Source of the DNA: Yunchengibacter salinarum
GTDB taxonomy: Bacteria > Pseudomonadota > Alphaproteobacteria > Sphingomonadales > Kordiimonadaceae
Assembly: GCF_037658235.1 (NCBI RefSeq)
Contig: NZ_JBBJLN010000002.1
Span: forward strand, 1-64,000
Length of the DNA stretch: 64,000 bases
Direction of reading: 5' to 3'
Each line of letters starts with the position of its first letter. Positions within the stretch are counted from its first letter, which is position 1. This document shows positions 17,639 to 25,919 of the stretch, in pieces. The notes below the pieces were generated by a model that was given only the letters and a program-made list of their open reading frames with translations, was not told where the DNA came from and made no database searches. The position numbers and the translations under genes are program-made.

Positions 17639-18037
17639 ATGGCCGACAGCTTTGCTTTTGAACTGGTCTCTCCCGATCGTCTGGAAAAGACGGGCAGCGC
17701 CACCGAAATCGTGGTGCCCGGCATGGATGGCGACTTCGGCGTTCTGGCCGATCACGCGCCGCTCATGTCCACCCTGCGCCCCGGCGTGCTGACGGTGCTG
17801 GAAGAAGACGGCAGCGAAGGCACCCTGTTCGTGAAAGGCGGCCTGGCCCAGGTGACGCCGGAAGGGCTGACCATCCTGGCCGAGTCCATCATCGACCCGG
17901 CCAGCGTGGACAGCGCCGATCTGGACAAGCAGATCAGCAATACGCGCGAAGATATCGCGGATGCCAGGGATGTCGTGGAAGCCGACCGCCTGACCAAAGA
18001 CCTGACCTGGATGGAAGCCCTGCGCGAAGTGGTGTGA
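17639..18037 (+). CDS. atpC: F1F0 ATP synthase subunit epsilon
   Basis: A 132-residue epsilon subunit. The beta-sandwich domain (1-85) carries the family signature VPGMDGDFGVLADHAPLMSTLRPG, followed by a short helical C-terminal region that in some bacteria inhibits ATP hydrolysis. AGGAAAG precedes the ATG. It is the last gene of the atp operon and converges with the PNPOx-like gene 74 bases downstream. No clear terminator stands between them. Confidence 0.95.
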   Translation: MADSFAFELVSPDRLEKTGSATEIVVPGMDGDFGVLADHAPLMSTLRPGVLTVLEEDGSEGTLFVKGGLAQVTPEGLTILAESIIDPASVDSADLDKQISNTREDIADARDVVEADRLTKDLTWMEALREVV

Positions 18038-18111
18038 GTCGGACCTTTCCGGCAATGAGCCTGTCGCCCTTCGCGTGGAGCGAATCTCCTTTCATTCCGC
18101 CAGTCAGATGA

Positions 18112-19038
18112 TCACCGGACCTTATCCGGTATGAAAATCAGCGGCAGGGCGCTGTTACGGCGTATAATCTGCCGTGGCCAGAAGCGCCACAGGCGTTCCG
18201 CGCCCTCGAACCGCTCCCGATCCGGGCTATCCAGGTACAGGGCCGCGCGACCGGTCATTTGCAGCAGGTGGCCTTCCGCGAAGTCCATAAACAGCAGGCC
18301 CGCTTGTCCGGTTTCCAGGATATTGCCCAGCGTGTTGAAAAACTTGTTGCCGGCATAGTCGGGGATGGTCAGGCCGCCGTCCCCGTCGATGGTGACAAAG
18401 CCCGGCTTGCCGCCCCGGTGCGACACATCCAGGTGGCGCGCGCCTTCATCGTCCTCATAATAGCTGCCAATGAAGAAGGTGTCGCTGTGGGCGATCAGGG
18501 ACCGGGCGGCGCTATCCAGCGCTGTCAGATGTTCCGCCGGTCGCGGCACCGGTGCGGGGTCGAGGCGCATGGCCGGGGCGCGGCGGGAGATGTATTTCGG
18601 GCAGTTCCCGAAGGATTGCACTACGGATATGGTCGCGCTGTCTGACGACAGGTTCTTGATGATGCCGTTCATCCGGTTGCGCCGCCGGCTCTGAAACTCG
18701 ATGCCGAGCAGGCCGATGGCAGCGCCCGGTTTCAGGTTTTGCAGCGCCGGGTCATTGCGGCGTGGGCCCGTTTTCAGAACAAGGGTTTCGCGGGTCGGGG
18801 ATGCGATCATCCCCGGCTGCCCGGTCAGGATGGTGGCCCAGGGAGCATCGGCCCCGTCCAGACCGCTCAGAAACACACAGGGCTGGCTTTCGAAAAATCG
18901 CCTGTGCTGATCGGGCATGGCGGGGCGGATCACGCGCTGACCCAGCTCGGCCATGCGCTCTTTCAGGCCGAGGCTTTCCTGAATCCGTTTCTCACCCGGA
19001 TGCCAGGGCGTGGTGTCGGCAGTTTCGCTTCCGATCAC
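18112..19038 (-). CDS. Pyridoxamine 5'-phosphate oxidase-like flavin-binding protein
   Basis: A 308-residue protein with two split-barrel regions of the PNPOx-like flavin reductase type. Features include FFESQPCVFLSGLDGADAPWATILTGQPG near residue 48 and, in the second half, SDTFFIGSYYED..HLDVSHRGGKPGFV with GNKFFNTLGNILETGQAGLLFMDF. Proteins of this build bind FMN or related cofactors, but the substrate is not known. The start is GTG at 19038 with AAGGAAGG upstream. It lies 38 bases downstream of the glutathione S-transferase gene, so the two are probably one operon controlled by the divergent LysR gene. Confidence 0.75.
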   Translation of the reverse strand: MIGSETADTTPWHPGEKRIQESLGLKERMAELGQRVIRPAMPDQHRRFFESQPCVFLSGLDGADAPWATILTGQPGMIASPTRETLVLKTGPRRNDPALQNLKPGAAIGLLGIEFQSRRRNRMNGIIKNLSSDSATISVVQSFGNCPKYISRRAPAMRLDPAPVPRPAEHLTALDSAARSLIAHSDTFFIGSYYEDDEGARHLDVSHRGGKPGFVTIDGDGGLTIPDYAGNKFFNTLGNILETGQAGLLFMDFAEGHLLQMTGRAALYLDSPDRERFEGAERLWRFWPRQIIRRNSALPLIFIPDKVR

Positions 19039-19076
19039 GGGGCCACCTTCCTTTCCGCGGGGACAGTCCGGCGCGC

Positions 19077-19694
19077 TCAGTTCGCCGCCTCAAGGCCCAC
19101 GGCGCTTTTGGGGAAGGGGACAAAGCCGGGCAGGGCTTCCACATTGGCGAGCCAGCCCCGGATATTGCGGTAGTCGGCGCAGTCCACATTGCCTTCGGGC
19201 GCGCGCTCCACATAGCTGTAAAGTGCGATGTCCGCGATAGTGGGGCCGTCCCCGACCAGCCAGCGGCGCCCCTCAAGGGCATCGTCGATCAGGCGCAGGA
19301 TGGCATGGGCCTGACTGATCGTGGTTTCCGGGTCGAACGGGGCGCCGAACAGGGTGATCAGGCGCGCCAGCCCCGGCCCGTTGGCCAGTTCCCCCGCGGC
19401 CACGGAAAGCCAGCGCTGTACCTGAGCCGCTTCATTCGGTGTTTCGGGCAGCCAGTCGGAGCGGCGGTATTTCTTTGCCAGATAGGTCAGGATGGCATTG
19501 GAATCTGGTATGGTCGTTTCCCCGTCCACCAGTACGGGCACCTGGCCGAAGGGGTTGAGCGCAAGAAAGTCGGGCTCCTGATGCTCGCCCTTGGCCAGAT
19601 CAACCGGGACGGTTTCATAGTCGGCCCCGATCAGGGAAAGGAACAGCTCCGCACGGTGCGCGTGACCGGAAAGGGGGAAGTGATACAGTTTCAT
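19077..19694 (-). CDS. Glutathione S-transferase family protein
   Basis: A 205-residue GST. The thioredoxin-like N-terminal domain begins MKLYHFPLSGHAHRAELFL and has the glutathione-binding NPFGQVPVLVDG and DSNAILTYL (cis-Pro loop and ES/DS motif) near 50-65. The helical C-terminal domain has the capping motif PTIADIALYSYV near 150. The start at 19694 is chosen because the family N-terminus begins there; an ATG nine codons earlier is possible. It is divergent from a LysR regulator, a common pairing for detoxification genes. Confidence 0.85.
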   Translation of the reverse strand: MKLYHFPLSGHAHRAELFLSLIGADYETVPVDLAKGEHQEPDFLALNPFGQVPVLVDGETTIPDSNAILTYLAKKYRRSDWLPETPNEAAQVQRWLSVAAGELANGPGLARLITLFGAPFDPETTISQAHAILRLIDDALEGRRWLVGDGPTIADIALYSYVERAPEGNVDCADYRNIRGWLANVEALPGFVPFPKSAVGLEAAN

Positions 19695-19760
19695 GGCAAA
19701 TCCGTTCGTTTGATGCCTCAAAAGGTACGCGGGAGCCTTGATTGATTTGCCTGAAACAAC

Positions 19761-19784
19761 AATAATGAAAATATAAAAATTATT
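19761..19784. promoter_or_regulatory. AT-rich dyad, candidate LysR operator
   Basis: AATAAT at 19761-19766 and ATTATT at 19779-19784 form an inverted repeat inside an AT-rich stretch that stands out from the GC-rich surroundings. It lies 11 bases before the LysR start in the 100-base gap between LysR and GST. LysR proteins often bind interrupted dyads in the divergent promoter they share with their target. Assigned by position and symmetry only. Confidence 0.4.
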
Positions 19785-19794
19785 ATTTCAGATT

Positions 19795-20709
19795 ATGGAA
19801 TGGTCTGTGGATAAGCTGCGGGCCATGGGCATATTCGCGCAGGTGGCGGACAAGGGCGGCTTTGCCGCGGCGGCGCGGCACCTGAACATGAGCCCGCCTT
19901 CCGTCACGCGCGCCGTGGCCCAGTTGGAGGACTCGGTGGGCGCCGCGCTTCTGGTGCGTTCCACCCGCCGGGTGAGCCTGACCGATGCTGGCCGCCGCTA
20001 TCTGGCTCTGTGCCGACAGGTACTGGCGCAGGTGCGGGAGGCGGATGCCGTGGCCACTGGCCTTCAGGCGGCGCCGTCGGGCGTACTGGCGGTCACCGCG
20101 CCGGTCATGTTTGGTGAGAAATGCGTGATGCCGGTTCTGCAAACCCTGCTCGCGCGCCATCCGGGCCTGTCCGCGCGGAGCTTTTTTATTGACCGCATGG
20201 TCAATCTGCTGGACGAGGGGATGGACGTGGCGGTTCGCATCGGCCCCGTGGCTGACCCCACCCTTGACGCCAGGATGGTGGGCCATGTGCGCCATATGAT
20301 CGTGGCGGCGCCCGCCTATCTGGAAGAGGCCGGCACACCGGACAGCCCGCAGGCGCTCGAAGGTCACCATCTGATCGCCCCCACCGGGGCGTGGTCCGGC
20401 CATCAGTGGGATTTTGGCGGCGCCGGGCCGCGGCGGGTACCTGTCTCCCCCCGCCTGACCACCAATACGAATGAAAGCGCCCTGAACGCCGCGACCGCCG
20501 GGCTGGGCATCACGCGCCTGTTGTCCTATCAGGCCGCCCCGGCCATCGCGGACGGTCGGTTGATCCCGATCCTTGAAGCCTTCGAGCCGGACCCGGCCCC
20601 CGTCGCCCTCGTCACGCCCAAGGGCCGCCAACGCCCCGCCAAGACCGCTGCCTTCATGGAGCAGGCACAGACCGAAATACCGAAGGTGGCGGGGGTGTTG
20701 GGGGAGTAG
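19795..20709 (+). CDS. LysR family transcriptional regulator
   Basis: A 304-residue regulator. The N-terminal winged helix (about 5-65) has FAAAARHLNMSPPSVTRAVAQLEDSVGAALLVRSTRRVSLTDAG, a clear LysR HTH. Residues 90-295 form the substrate-binding effector domain, with SARSFFIDRMVNLLDEGMDVAVRIG typical of the CrgA/DmlR-like group. It is divergent from the GST/PNPOx-like pair and probably regulates it and itself. The effector is unknown. Confidence 0.88.
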   Translation: MEWSVDKLRAMGIFAQVADKGGFAAAARHLNMSPPSVTRAVAQLEDSVGAALLVRSTRRVSLTDAGRRYLALCRQVLAQVREADAVATGLQAAPSGVLAVTAPVMFGEKCVMPVLQTLLARHPGLSARSFFIDRMVNLLDEGMDVAVRIGPVADPTLDARMVGHVRHMIVAAPAYLEEAGTPDSPQALEGHHLIAPTGAWSGHQWDFGGAGPRRVPVSPRLTTNTNESALNAATAGLGITRLLSYQAAPAIADGRLIPILEAFEPDPAPVALVTPKGRQRPAKTAAFMEQAQTEIPKVAGVLGE

Positions 20710-20727
20710 GTGTGTGGCGGTGCGATT

Positions 20728-21216
20728 TTAGGGCTGATCGACAAGGGTGCGCAAAACCCGCTCATACATATCCCGTTTGAAAGGCACGATTTCGTCCAGC
20801 ACTTGTTCCGGGGTGGACCATTTCCAGCGGGTGAATTCGGGGTGGGCGGTGTCCAGATTGATGCGGGAGTCCGGGGCCGTCAGGCGGAGTTTCAGCCAGT
20901 GCTGTTTCTGGCCGCGATATTTGCCGCCCCAGACCTTGCCCAGCAGGTGGTCCGGCAGGTCATAGAGCACCCAGTCGTCCGTCTGGCCCTCGATCGTCAC
21001 GTCCGACGGGGTCAGGCCGATTTCTTCCTCTAGTTCCCGCAGGCCCGCTGTGGTCACATCCTCCCCCGGATCGATGCCGCCCTGGGGCATCTGCCAGGCG
21101 CCGGGGGTGTCGATGCGCTCCCCCACAAAGATGTGGCCCCGGTCATTCAGCAGCATCAGCCCCACACAGGGGCGATAGGGCAGGCTGGCGCGGTCGGGGG
21201 ACGTATCGGGGGGCAT
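20728..21216 (-). CDS. rppH: RNA pyrophosphohydrolase (Nudix)
   Basis: A 162-residue Nudix hydrolase of the RppH group, which removes pyrophosphate from 5'-triphosphate mRNA ends and starts decay. It has YRPCVGLMLLNDRG and the Nudix box GGIDPGEDVTTAGLRELEEEIGL. KQHWLKLRL and FTRWKWSTPEQVLDEIVPFKRDMYERVL are the usual RppH C-terminal blocks. The ATG at 21216 is chosen because AGGAG stands seven bases upstream; a start 20 codons earlier lacks support. It converges with the LysR gene. Confidence 0.92.
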   Translation of the reverse strand: MPPDTSPDRASLPYRPCVGLMLLNDRGHIFVGERIDTPGAWQMPQGGIDPGEDVTTAGLRELEEEIGLTPSDVTIEGQTDDWVLYDLPDHLLGKVWGGKYRGQKQHWLKLRLTAPDSRINLDTAHPEFTRWKWSTPEQVLDEIVPFKRDMYERVLRTLVDQP

Positions 21217-21309
21217 GGGGGCTCCTGTCCTGTTGGGGTCGCTGGCGGAGGCTAGCAGGCGGCGGCGCGGCGTCAAGCCGGGGGTGATCCCTCGGCGGCC
21301 AACGAAAAT

Positions 21310-21333
21310 GGGGCGGGAGATGACCCCCGCCCC
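21310..21333 (-). terminator. Candidate rho-independent terminator of the RND operon
   Basis: GGGGCGGG at 21310-21317 pairs with CCCGCCCC at 21326-21333. On the minus strand the stem is followed by ATTTTCGTT, a short T-rich tract. It lies 40 bases after the stop of the RND permease gene, before the rppH promoter region. Confidence 0.5.
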
Positions 21334-21372
21334 AGGTGTACCGCCAGAGGGCAGTGTGGTTCGGCGTGTTGC

Positions 21373-24300
21373 CTATTCCGCCGCCTGATCCGCCGGGCGG
21401 CCACGCACCAGCCGTTTCACCGCGCCCGCGAGGGCCTGTTTGCCGTGCACCAGATCGTCGCCGATCACGATGATCGCGGGCACCAGCAGCAGGGTGATGA
21501 ACAGCGCGATCGCCACGCCGAAGGCCAGCGCCACCACGATGGGCTTGAGGAAGGCGGCCTGCGTGCTCTGTTCCAGCATCATGGGCATCAGGCCCACAAA
21601 TGTGGTGACGGAGGTGAGCAGGATGGGCCGGAAACGCGCCACGCCCGCTTCCACGATGGCTTCCCGCGTGCCCATGCCGCGTTCTTTCAGACGGTTGTAG
21701 AAGTCGATCAGCACCAGATTGTCGTTGATGACGACGCCCGCCGCCGCGGCGATCCCGAAATAGCTGAAGATCGCCATGGTCATGCCCAGCAGGAAGTGGC
21801 CGTAAATGGCCCCGGCAAAGGCAAAGGGAATGGCCACCAGAATGGCGATGGGCTGGCCATAACTGCGAAAGGCGATGGCCAGCAGCGCATACATGATGAA
21901 GAAGGCGGTGCTGTAGAGCGTCAGCACCTCTTGCAGGAAGCGCTGTTCGCCTTCCGCCTGGCCGGTCACGTCGCGGGTGAGGCCGGGATAGCGGGCCTCC
22001 CATTCGGGGAAGAAGTTTTCCCGAAGATCCGTCATGATGTCGCCGCGCACGTCGTCGGTCAGGTCGGCGCTCACTTCGGCGGCACGCTTGCCGTTGCGGC
22101 GGACGATCTGCTTGATCCCCGGTTCGTACACAAGATCGGCAACCGCCGTTAGCGGCACTTCGCGCCCGTCATCGGTGCGCACCCGGAAGTCTTTCAGGCT
22201 TTCCACGGAATTTCGGCTGCTTTCGGGATAGCGGACCATCACCTTCACGTCCGACCCGTCGCGGGGCAGGCGTTGCACTTCCTCCCCGTAATAGGCCTGG
22301 CGCACCTGCCGGGAAACGTCCGCCAGGTCCAGCCCCAGCTTTTCCGTGCCGGGCTTCATGCGGAAACGGATTTCCTCCGTCGCGCCCTGAAGATTGTTGC
22401 GCACGTCATAGGTGGCGTCATAGCTGCGGAGCTTTTCCTCCAGGTCCGCCACGGCGGCGCGCAGCATGTTCAGGTCCTCATGGGCCACGGAAAGCTGAAA
22501 GCCGGGGTCCGGGTTGTTCAGGGTGTAATTGACCGTCACTTCCTTGGCGTCCGGGATGTCGCCGATCAGCTCACGCAGGCGCAGGGCGGCTTGCTTGGAA
22601 GACATGTCCCGCACTTCCGGCGGGGCCAGCTTGACAATGGCGATCACGCTGTCCCGGCGGGACCGGGTGTACCAGTTCTCGATCAGGGTGTTCTCTTCGC
22701 CGGAGCGTTCCGCCACTTCCCGCACCAGCGTTTCCTGGGCCCGCTGAAGCTGCGCCAGCACATCTTCGGATCGCCAATAGGGGTTGCCGTCCGGCATGGT
22801 CACATTGATATAAACCTCGTCGGACTCGATTTCCGGCATGAAGCTGGTCTTGGCAAAGCCGCTCGCCATCAGGGCAAAGGCCAGGAACAGCGCGAACAGG
22901 AATATGGCAACCGTCATATAGCGGTTCTTCACCGCCAGTTCGCCAAAGCCGCGATAGCGCGTGTCGGCGAAGGTCACGATGCCGTCGGCGATGCGCTTCT
23001 GGAAGCGGTCGAAGCGGGTCAGGTTTTCCCTGGGCTTCAGGTGCGACAGGTGCGCGGGCAGGATCAGCAGGCTTTCCACCAGGCTGAAACTGAGCGCGGC
23101 GATCACCACCCAGGTGATGTGCCGGGTGAATTCGGATGTGGACCCCTCGATCCAGATCCATGGCAGAAAGGCGATGATGGTGGTCAGCACCGCGAAGATC
23201 ACCGGCTTGGCCACAAGCTGCGTGCCCAGCATGGCCGCGGTCAGGCCGCCGCCGGTCTTGTGGCTTTCGGTGTGGATGCTTTCCCCCACCACGATGGCGT
23301 CATCCACCACGATCCCCAGCACCAGCAGAAAGGCGAAGGTGGACAGCATGTTGATGCTGACCCCCACCATGGGCAGGATGATGAAGGCCCCGGCATAGGC
23401 GGTGGCGATCCCCACCGTCACCCAGAAGGCCACCTTGGGCCGCAGGGTCAGCAGCAGCACCAGCGTGACCAGGAACAGCCCCTGCAGGGCGGCCCCGCCA
23501 ATGGTCTCCATACGGCTGTTGAAGATGTCCGCATTGTCGGTCCACAGGGTCAGGCTCACGCCTTCGGGCAGGGTTTCCTGGCGCTTGTCCAGCCAGTCGC
23601 GCACGGCCTCGCTCGCCTTGACGATGTTCATGGTGTCTGTGGTCATCACCTGGATCAGCACCGCGGGTTCGCCGTTCAGCGTGGCCAGAATGGGTTCGTC
23701 CACGAAGCCGTCGATCACCGTGGCCACATCGCCCACGGTGATGGTGCCGCCGTCGCTGGTCTGGCGCACCACGATGCGGGAAAAGTCCTGTTGCGTGTCG
23801 GCCATGTTGCGCGCGCGCAGGCTGTAGGAGCCCGTGTCCGTGCGCACCGTGCCGCTGGACAGGTTGATGGAACTGCCGCGAATGGCCTGTGCCACTTCGT
23901 CGAAGGTCAGGCCGTAGCGGCGCATCGCCTCTTCCGACACTTCGATGGAGACTTCCTCGTCGCGGGTGCCGAAAAGCTGCACGATGGAAATGGCGGGCAG
24001 GGCGGCCACCTCTTCGCGCATGTCCTCGGCCAGCCGTTTCAGTGGCCGTTCGCCAATGTCGCCGGACACCGCCACGCGGATATATTCATTGCGGTTCACC
24101 CACTGCACGATGCGCGGCGGCTCGATATCCTGCGGGAAGGTGGATATGGCGTCGATCCGGCGCTGCACATCGGCCATGAACTGGCCGAAATCAATGCCCA
24201 TATTGTTGGCCAGAATCAGCACCCGGCCCGACCCTTCATTGGCGAAGGAGCGCACCCAGTCCACATTGTCCAGGTCGCTGACGGCTTCCTCGATGCGCAG

Positions 24301-24498
24301 GATGATCTGTTCCTCCACTTCCTGCGGCGCCGCGCCCGGCCAGGGCACGGTGATCTCAAGGCCGGGGAAATGAACCTGCGGGTCCAGTTCCCGCTCCATG
24401 GAATTGAAGGCAAGAAAGCCGGACAGGAAGATCCCGGCCATAAGCAGGTTGGCCGCCACGGTGTTGCGCGCGAACCATTCGATGATGCGATTGATCAT
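21373..24498 (-). CDS. RND efflux transporter, inner-membrane permease
   Basis: A 1041-residue proton-driven exporter of the HAE/AcrB type. The N-terminal helix starts MINRIIEWFARNTVAANLLM. The TM4 proton-relay pair is present in VLGIVVDDAIVVGES near residue 400, and two large periplasmic loops separate helices 1-2 and 7-8. PIAILVAIPFAFAGA and AAAAGVVINDNLVLIDFYNRL follow in the C-terminal half. It lies 11 bases after its adaptor gene. No outer-membrane channel gene is in the window, so it probably uses a shared TolC-type channel. The substrate is unknown. Confidence 0.93.
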   Translation of the reverse strand: MINRIIEWFARNTVAANLLMAGIFLSGFLAFNSMERELDPQVHFPGLEITVPWPGAAPQEVEEQIILRIEEAVSDLDNVDWVRSFANEGSGRVLILANNMGIDFGQFMADVQRRIDAISTFPQDIEPPRIVQWVNRNEYIRVAVSGDIGERPLKRLAEDMREEVAALPAISIVQLFGTRDEEVSIEVSEEAMRRYGLTFDEVAQAIRGSSINLSSGTVRTDTGSYSLRARNMADTQQDFSRIVVRQTSDGGTITVGDVATVIDGFVDEPILATLNGEPAVLIQVMTTDTMNIVKASEAVRDWLDKRQETLPEGVSLTLWTDNADIFNSRMETIGGAALQGLFLVTLVLLLTLRPKVAFWVTVGIATAYAGAFIILPMVGVSINMLSTFAFLLVLGIVVDDAIVVGESIHTESHKTGGGLTAAMLGTQLVAKPVIFAVLTTIIAFLPWIWIEGSTSEFTRHITWVVIAALSFSLVESLLILPAHLSHLKPRENLTRFDRFQKRIADGIVTFADTRYRGFGELAVKNRYMTVAIFLFALFLAFALMASGFAKTSFMPEIESDEVYINVTMPDGNPYWRSEDVLAQLQRAQETLVREVAERSGEENTLIENWYTRSRRDSVIAIVKLAPPEVRDMSSKQAALRLRELIGDIPDAKEVTVNYTLNNPDPGFQLSVAHEDLNMLRAAVADLEEKLRSYDATYDVRNNLQGATEEIRFRMKPGTEKLGLDLADVSRQVRQAYYGEEVQRLPRDGSDVKVMVRYPESSRNSVESLKDFRVRTDDGREVPLTAVADLVYEPGIKQIVRRNGKRAAEVSADLTDDVRGDIMTDLRENFFPEWEARYPGLTRDVTGQAEGEQRFLQEVLTLYSTAFFIMYALLAIAFRSYGQPIAILVAIPFAFAGAIYGHFLLGMTMAIFSYFGIAAAAGVVINDNLVLIDFYNRLKERGMGTREAIVEAGVARFRPILLTSVTTFVGLMPMMLEQSTQAAFLKPIVVALAFGVAIALFITLLLVPAIIVIGDDLVHGKQALAGAVKRLVRGRPADQAAE

Positions 24499-24509
24499 GG
24501 GGGCCTCCC

Positions 24510-25703
24510 TCAGCGGTCAGGCGTGGCGGGAACGGCTTCAGCGGAGCGTGTGATGGGCTCCACCTTCATGCCGTCCACGGCGGCCCGCACGGGGGAGGTG
24601 ACCACCCTGTCCCCGGCTTTCAGGCCGTCCTTCACCAGCACGCGATCGGCGTTGGAGGACAGCACCGTCACTTCCCGGATGGAAAGGGTGTTGTCCCCGG
24701 CGATCACATAAACCGTGTTTTCCGAGCGCAGCGCAGCGCGCGGCATGACCAGCGCATCGGTGCGGGTGGCCCCTTCCACACCGGCCTGAACGAACAGGCC
24801 CACCGGCAGGGGCATCCCGTCGGATGTGCCCGCGCCATAAGGGTCATCCACCCGTGCCACGGCAAAGGCCAGCCGCGATTCCTGATCGATCCGGGCATGG
24901 GTGCGCACGATGCGCCCCTGCCAGTGCCGCACCTGCCCGCCAAGGGTGGCGGTGAGCGTGACTTCGGGCGCCGTGTCCATGGACTTCGCCACGAAGCCGA
25001 GCGGCAGGTTCAGGTCCGCAAGCTGGCTGTCCGACAGGGGCAGGCGCACTTCCACCGCATCGGTGGCGAAGACCTGGCCCAGATTGTCGCCGGCCCGCAC
25101 AAACTGGCCCAGGCTCACGGCCCGTTCGGCCACGCGCCCCTCAAAGGGCAGGCTGATCCGGGTGCGTTCCAGATTGAGTTCGGCCTCCCGCAGGTCCGCC
25201 TCGGCTGCGCGCAGCGCCGCCTGGGCACGGGCCACCTGCGGCTTGTTCAGCGCCAGATCGGTGGGGTTGCCGTCCTTGACCCATTCCTTCCACTGTTTCT
25301 GCTTGATCCGCTGATCGGCCAGTTCCTGTTCCAGCGTCACGCGGGCTTCCGCCACGCGGGATTCGGCGCGGGTAAGGGCCAGCTCATAGTCGCTGGGGTC
25401 GATCTGCAACAGGGTCTCGCCCGGTTGGAAGCCGGCGCCTTCGGAAAAGTTGTCCGCCACGGCGATGATGCGGCCCGATACCTGCGGAATCAGATCCACC
25501 TGTGTCAGCGGGCGCACTTCGCCCTGGGTCGCCACTTCAAGCGTCACCTTTTCCCGGCGCACGTCCTCGACGAACAGCGAAACGGGGCGGTTGGCCTCAA
25601 TCTTTTTGTCGGGGTCGGGTTTGGCGGCCTCAAGTGTGGGAAAGGTGGCCACACCAGCCGCGATCACGACCACGGGGGCCGCGATTTTCCAGATGGTTTT
25701 CAT
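24510..25703 (-). CDS. RND efflux periplasmic adaptor (membrane fusion protein)
   Basis: A 397-residue HlyD/AcrA-like adaptor with an N-terminal signal or anchor helix (residues 1-25). A barrel-sandwich lipoyl half is at about 60-100 (GRIIAVADNFSEGAGFQPGETLLQIDP), a coiled-coil hairpin at about 100-170, the returning half FEGRVAERAVSLGQFVRAGDNL, and a beta-barrel domain follows. It is the first gene of the pump operon and is 216 bases from the divergent histidine kinase gene, which may or may not regulate it. Confidence 0.92.
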   Translation of the reverse strand: MKTIWKIAAPVVVIAAGVATFPTLEAAKPDPDKKIEANRPVSLFVEDVRREKVTLEVATQGEVRPLTQVDLIPQVSGRIIAVADNFSEGAGFQPGETLLQIDPSDYELALTRAESRVAEARVTLEQELADQRIKQKQWKEWVKDGNPTDLALNKPQVARAQAALRAAEADLREAELNLERTRISLPFEGRVAERAVSLGQFVRAGDNLGQVFATDAVEVRLPLSDSQLADLNLPLGFVAKSMDTAPEVTLTATLGGQVRHWQGRIVRTHARIDQESRLAFAVARVDDPYGAGTSDGMPLPVGLFVQAGVEGATRTDALVMPRAALRSENTVYVIAGDNTLSIREVTVLSSNADRVLVKDGLKAGDRVVTSPVRAAVDGMKVEPITRSAEAVPATPDR

Positions 25704-25919
25704 ATGTCTGTCCTCGCATGTCGTGCAGTTTTGCAGGTCTTGTTACTTGCTGCATGATAAGGGCGCGGAGCGGACTTTATTATTTGGCCGTCTCCGGGCC
25801 CGGCTGTCGTGACGTTTTTTGTTGTTGTTGAAACTATCAGCCAGTGCGCGGGGCTTGTCAAGGCCGGTCCCGCGTCCTGTTCGCCCGTCTGTACACACAC
25901 ACGGGGGAAAATCGTGAAC

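Noticed and set aside
14978..18055. Long minus-strand open frame opposite atpA to atpC
   Set aside because: It is antisense to well-conserved ATP synthase genes and has the composition of a shadow frame.
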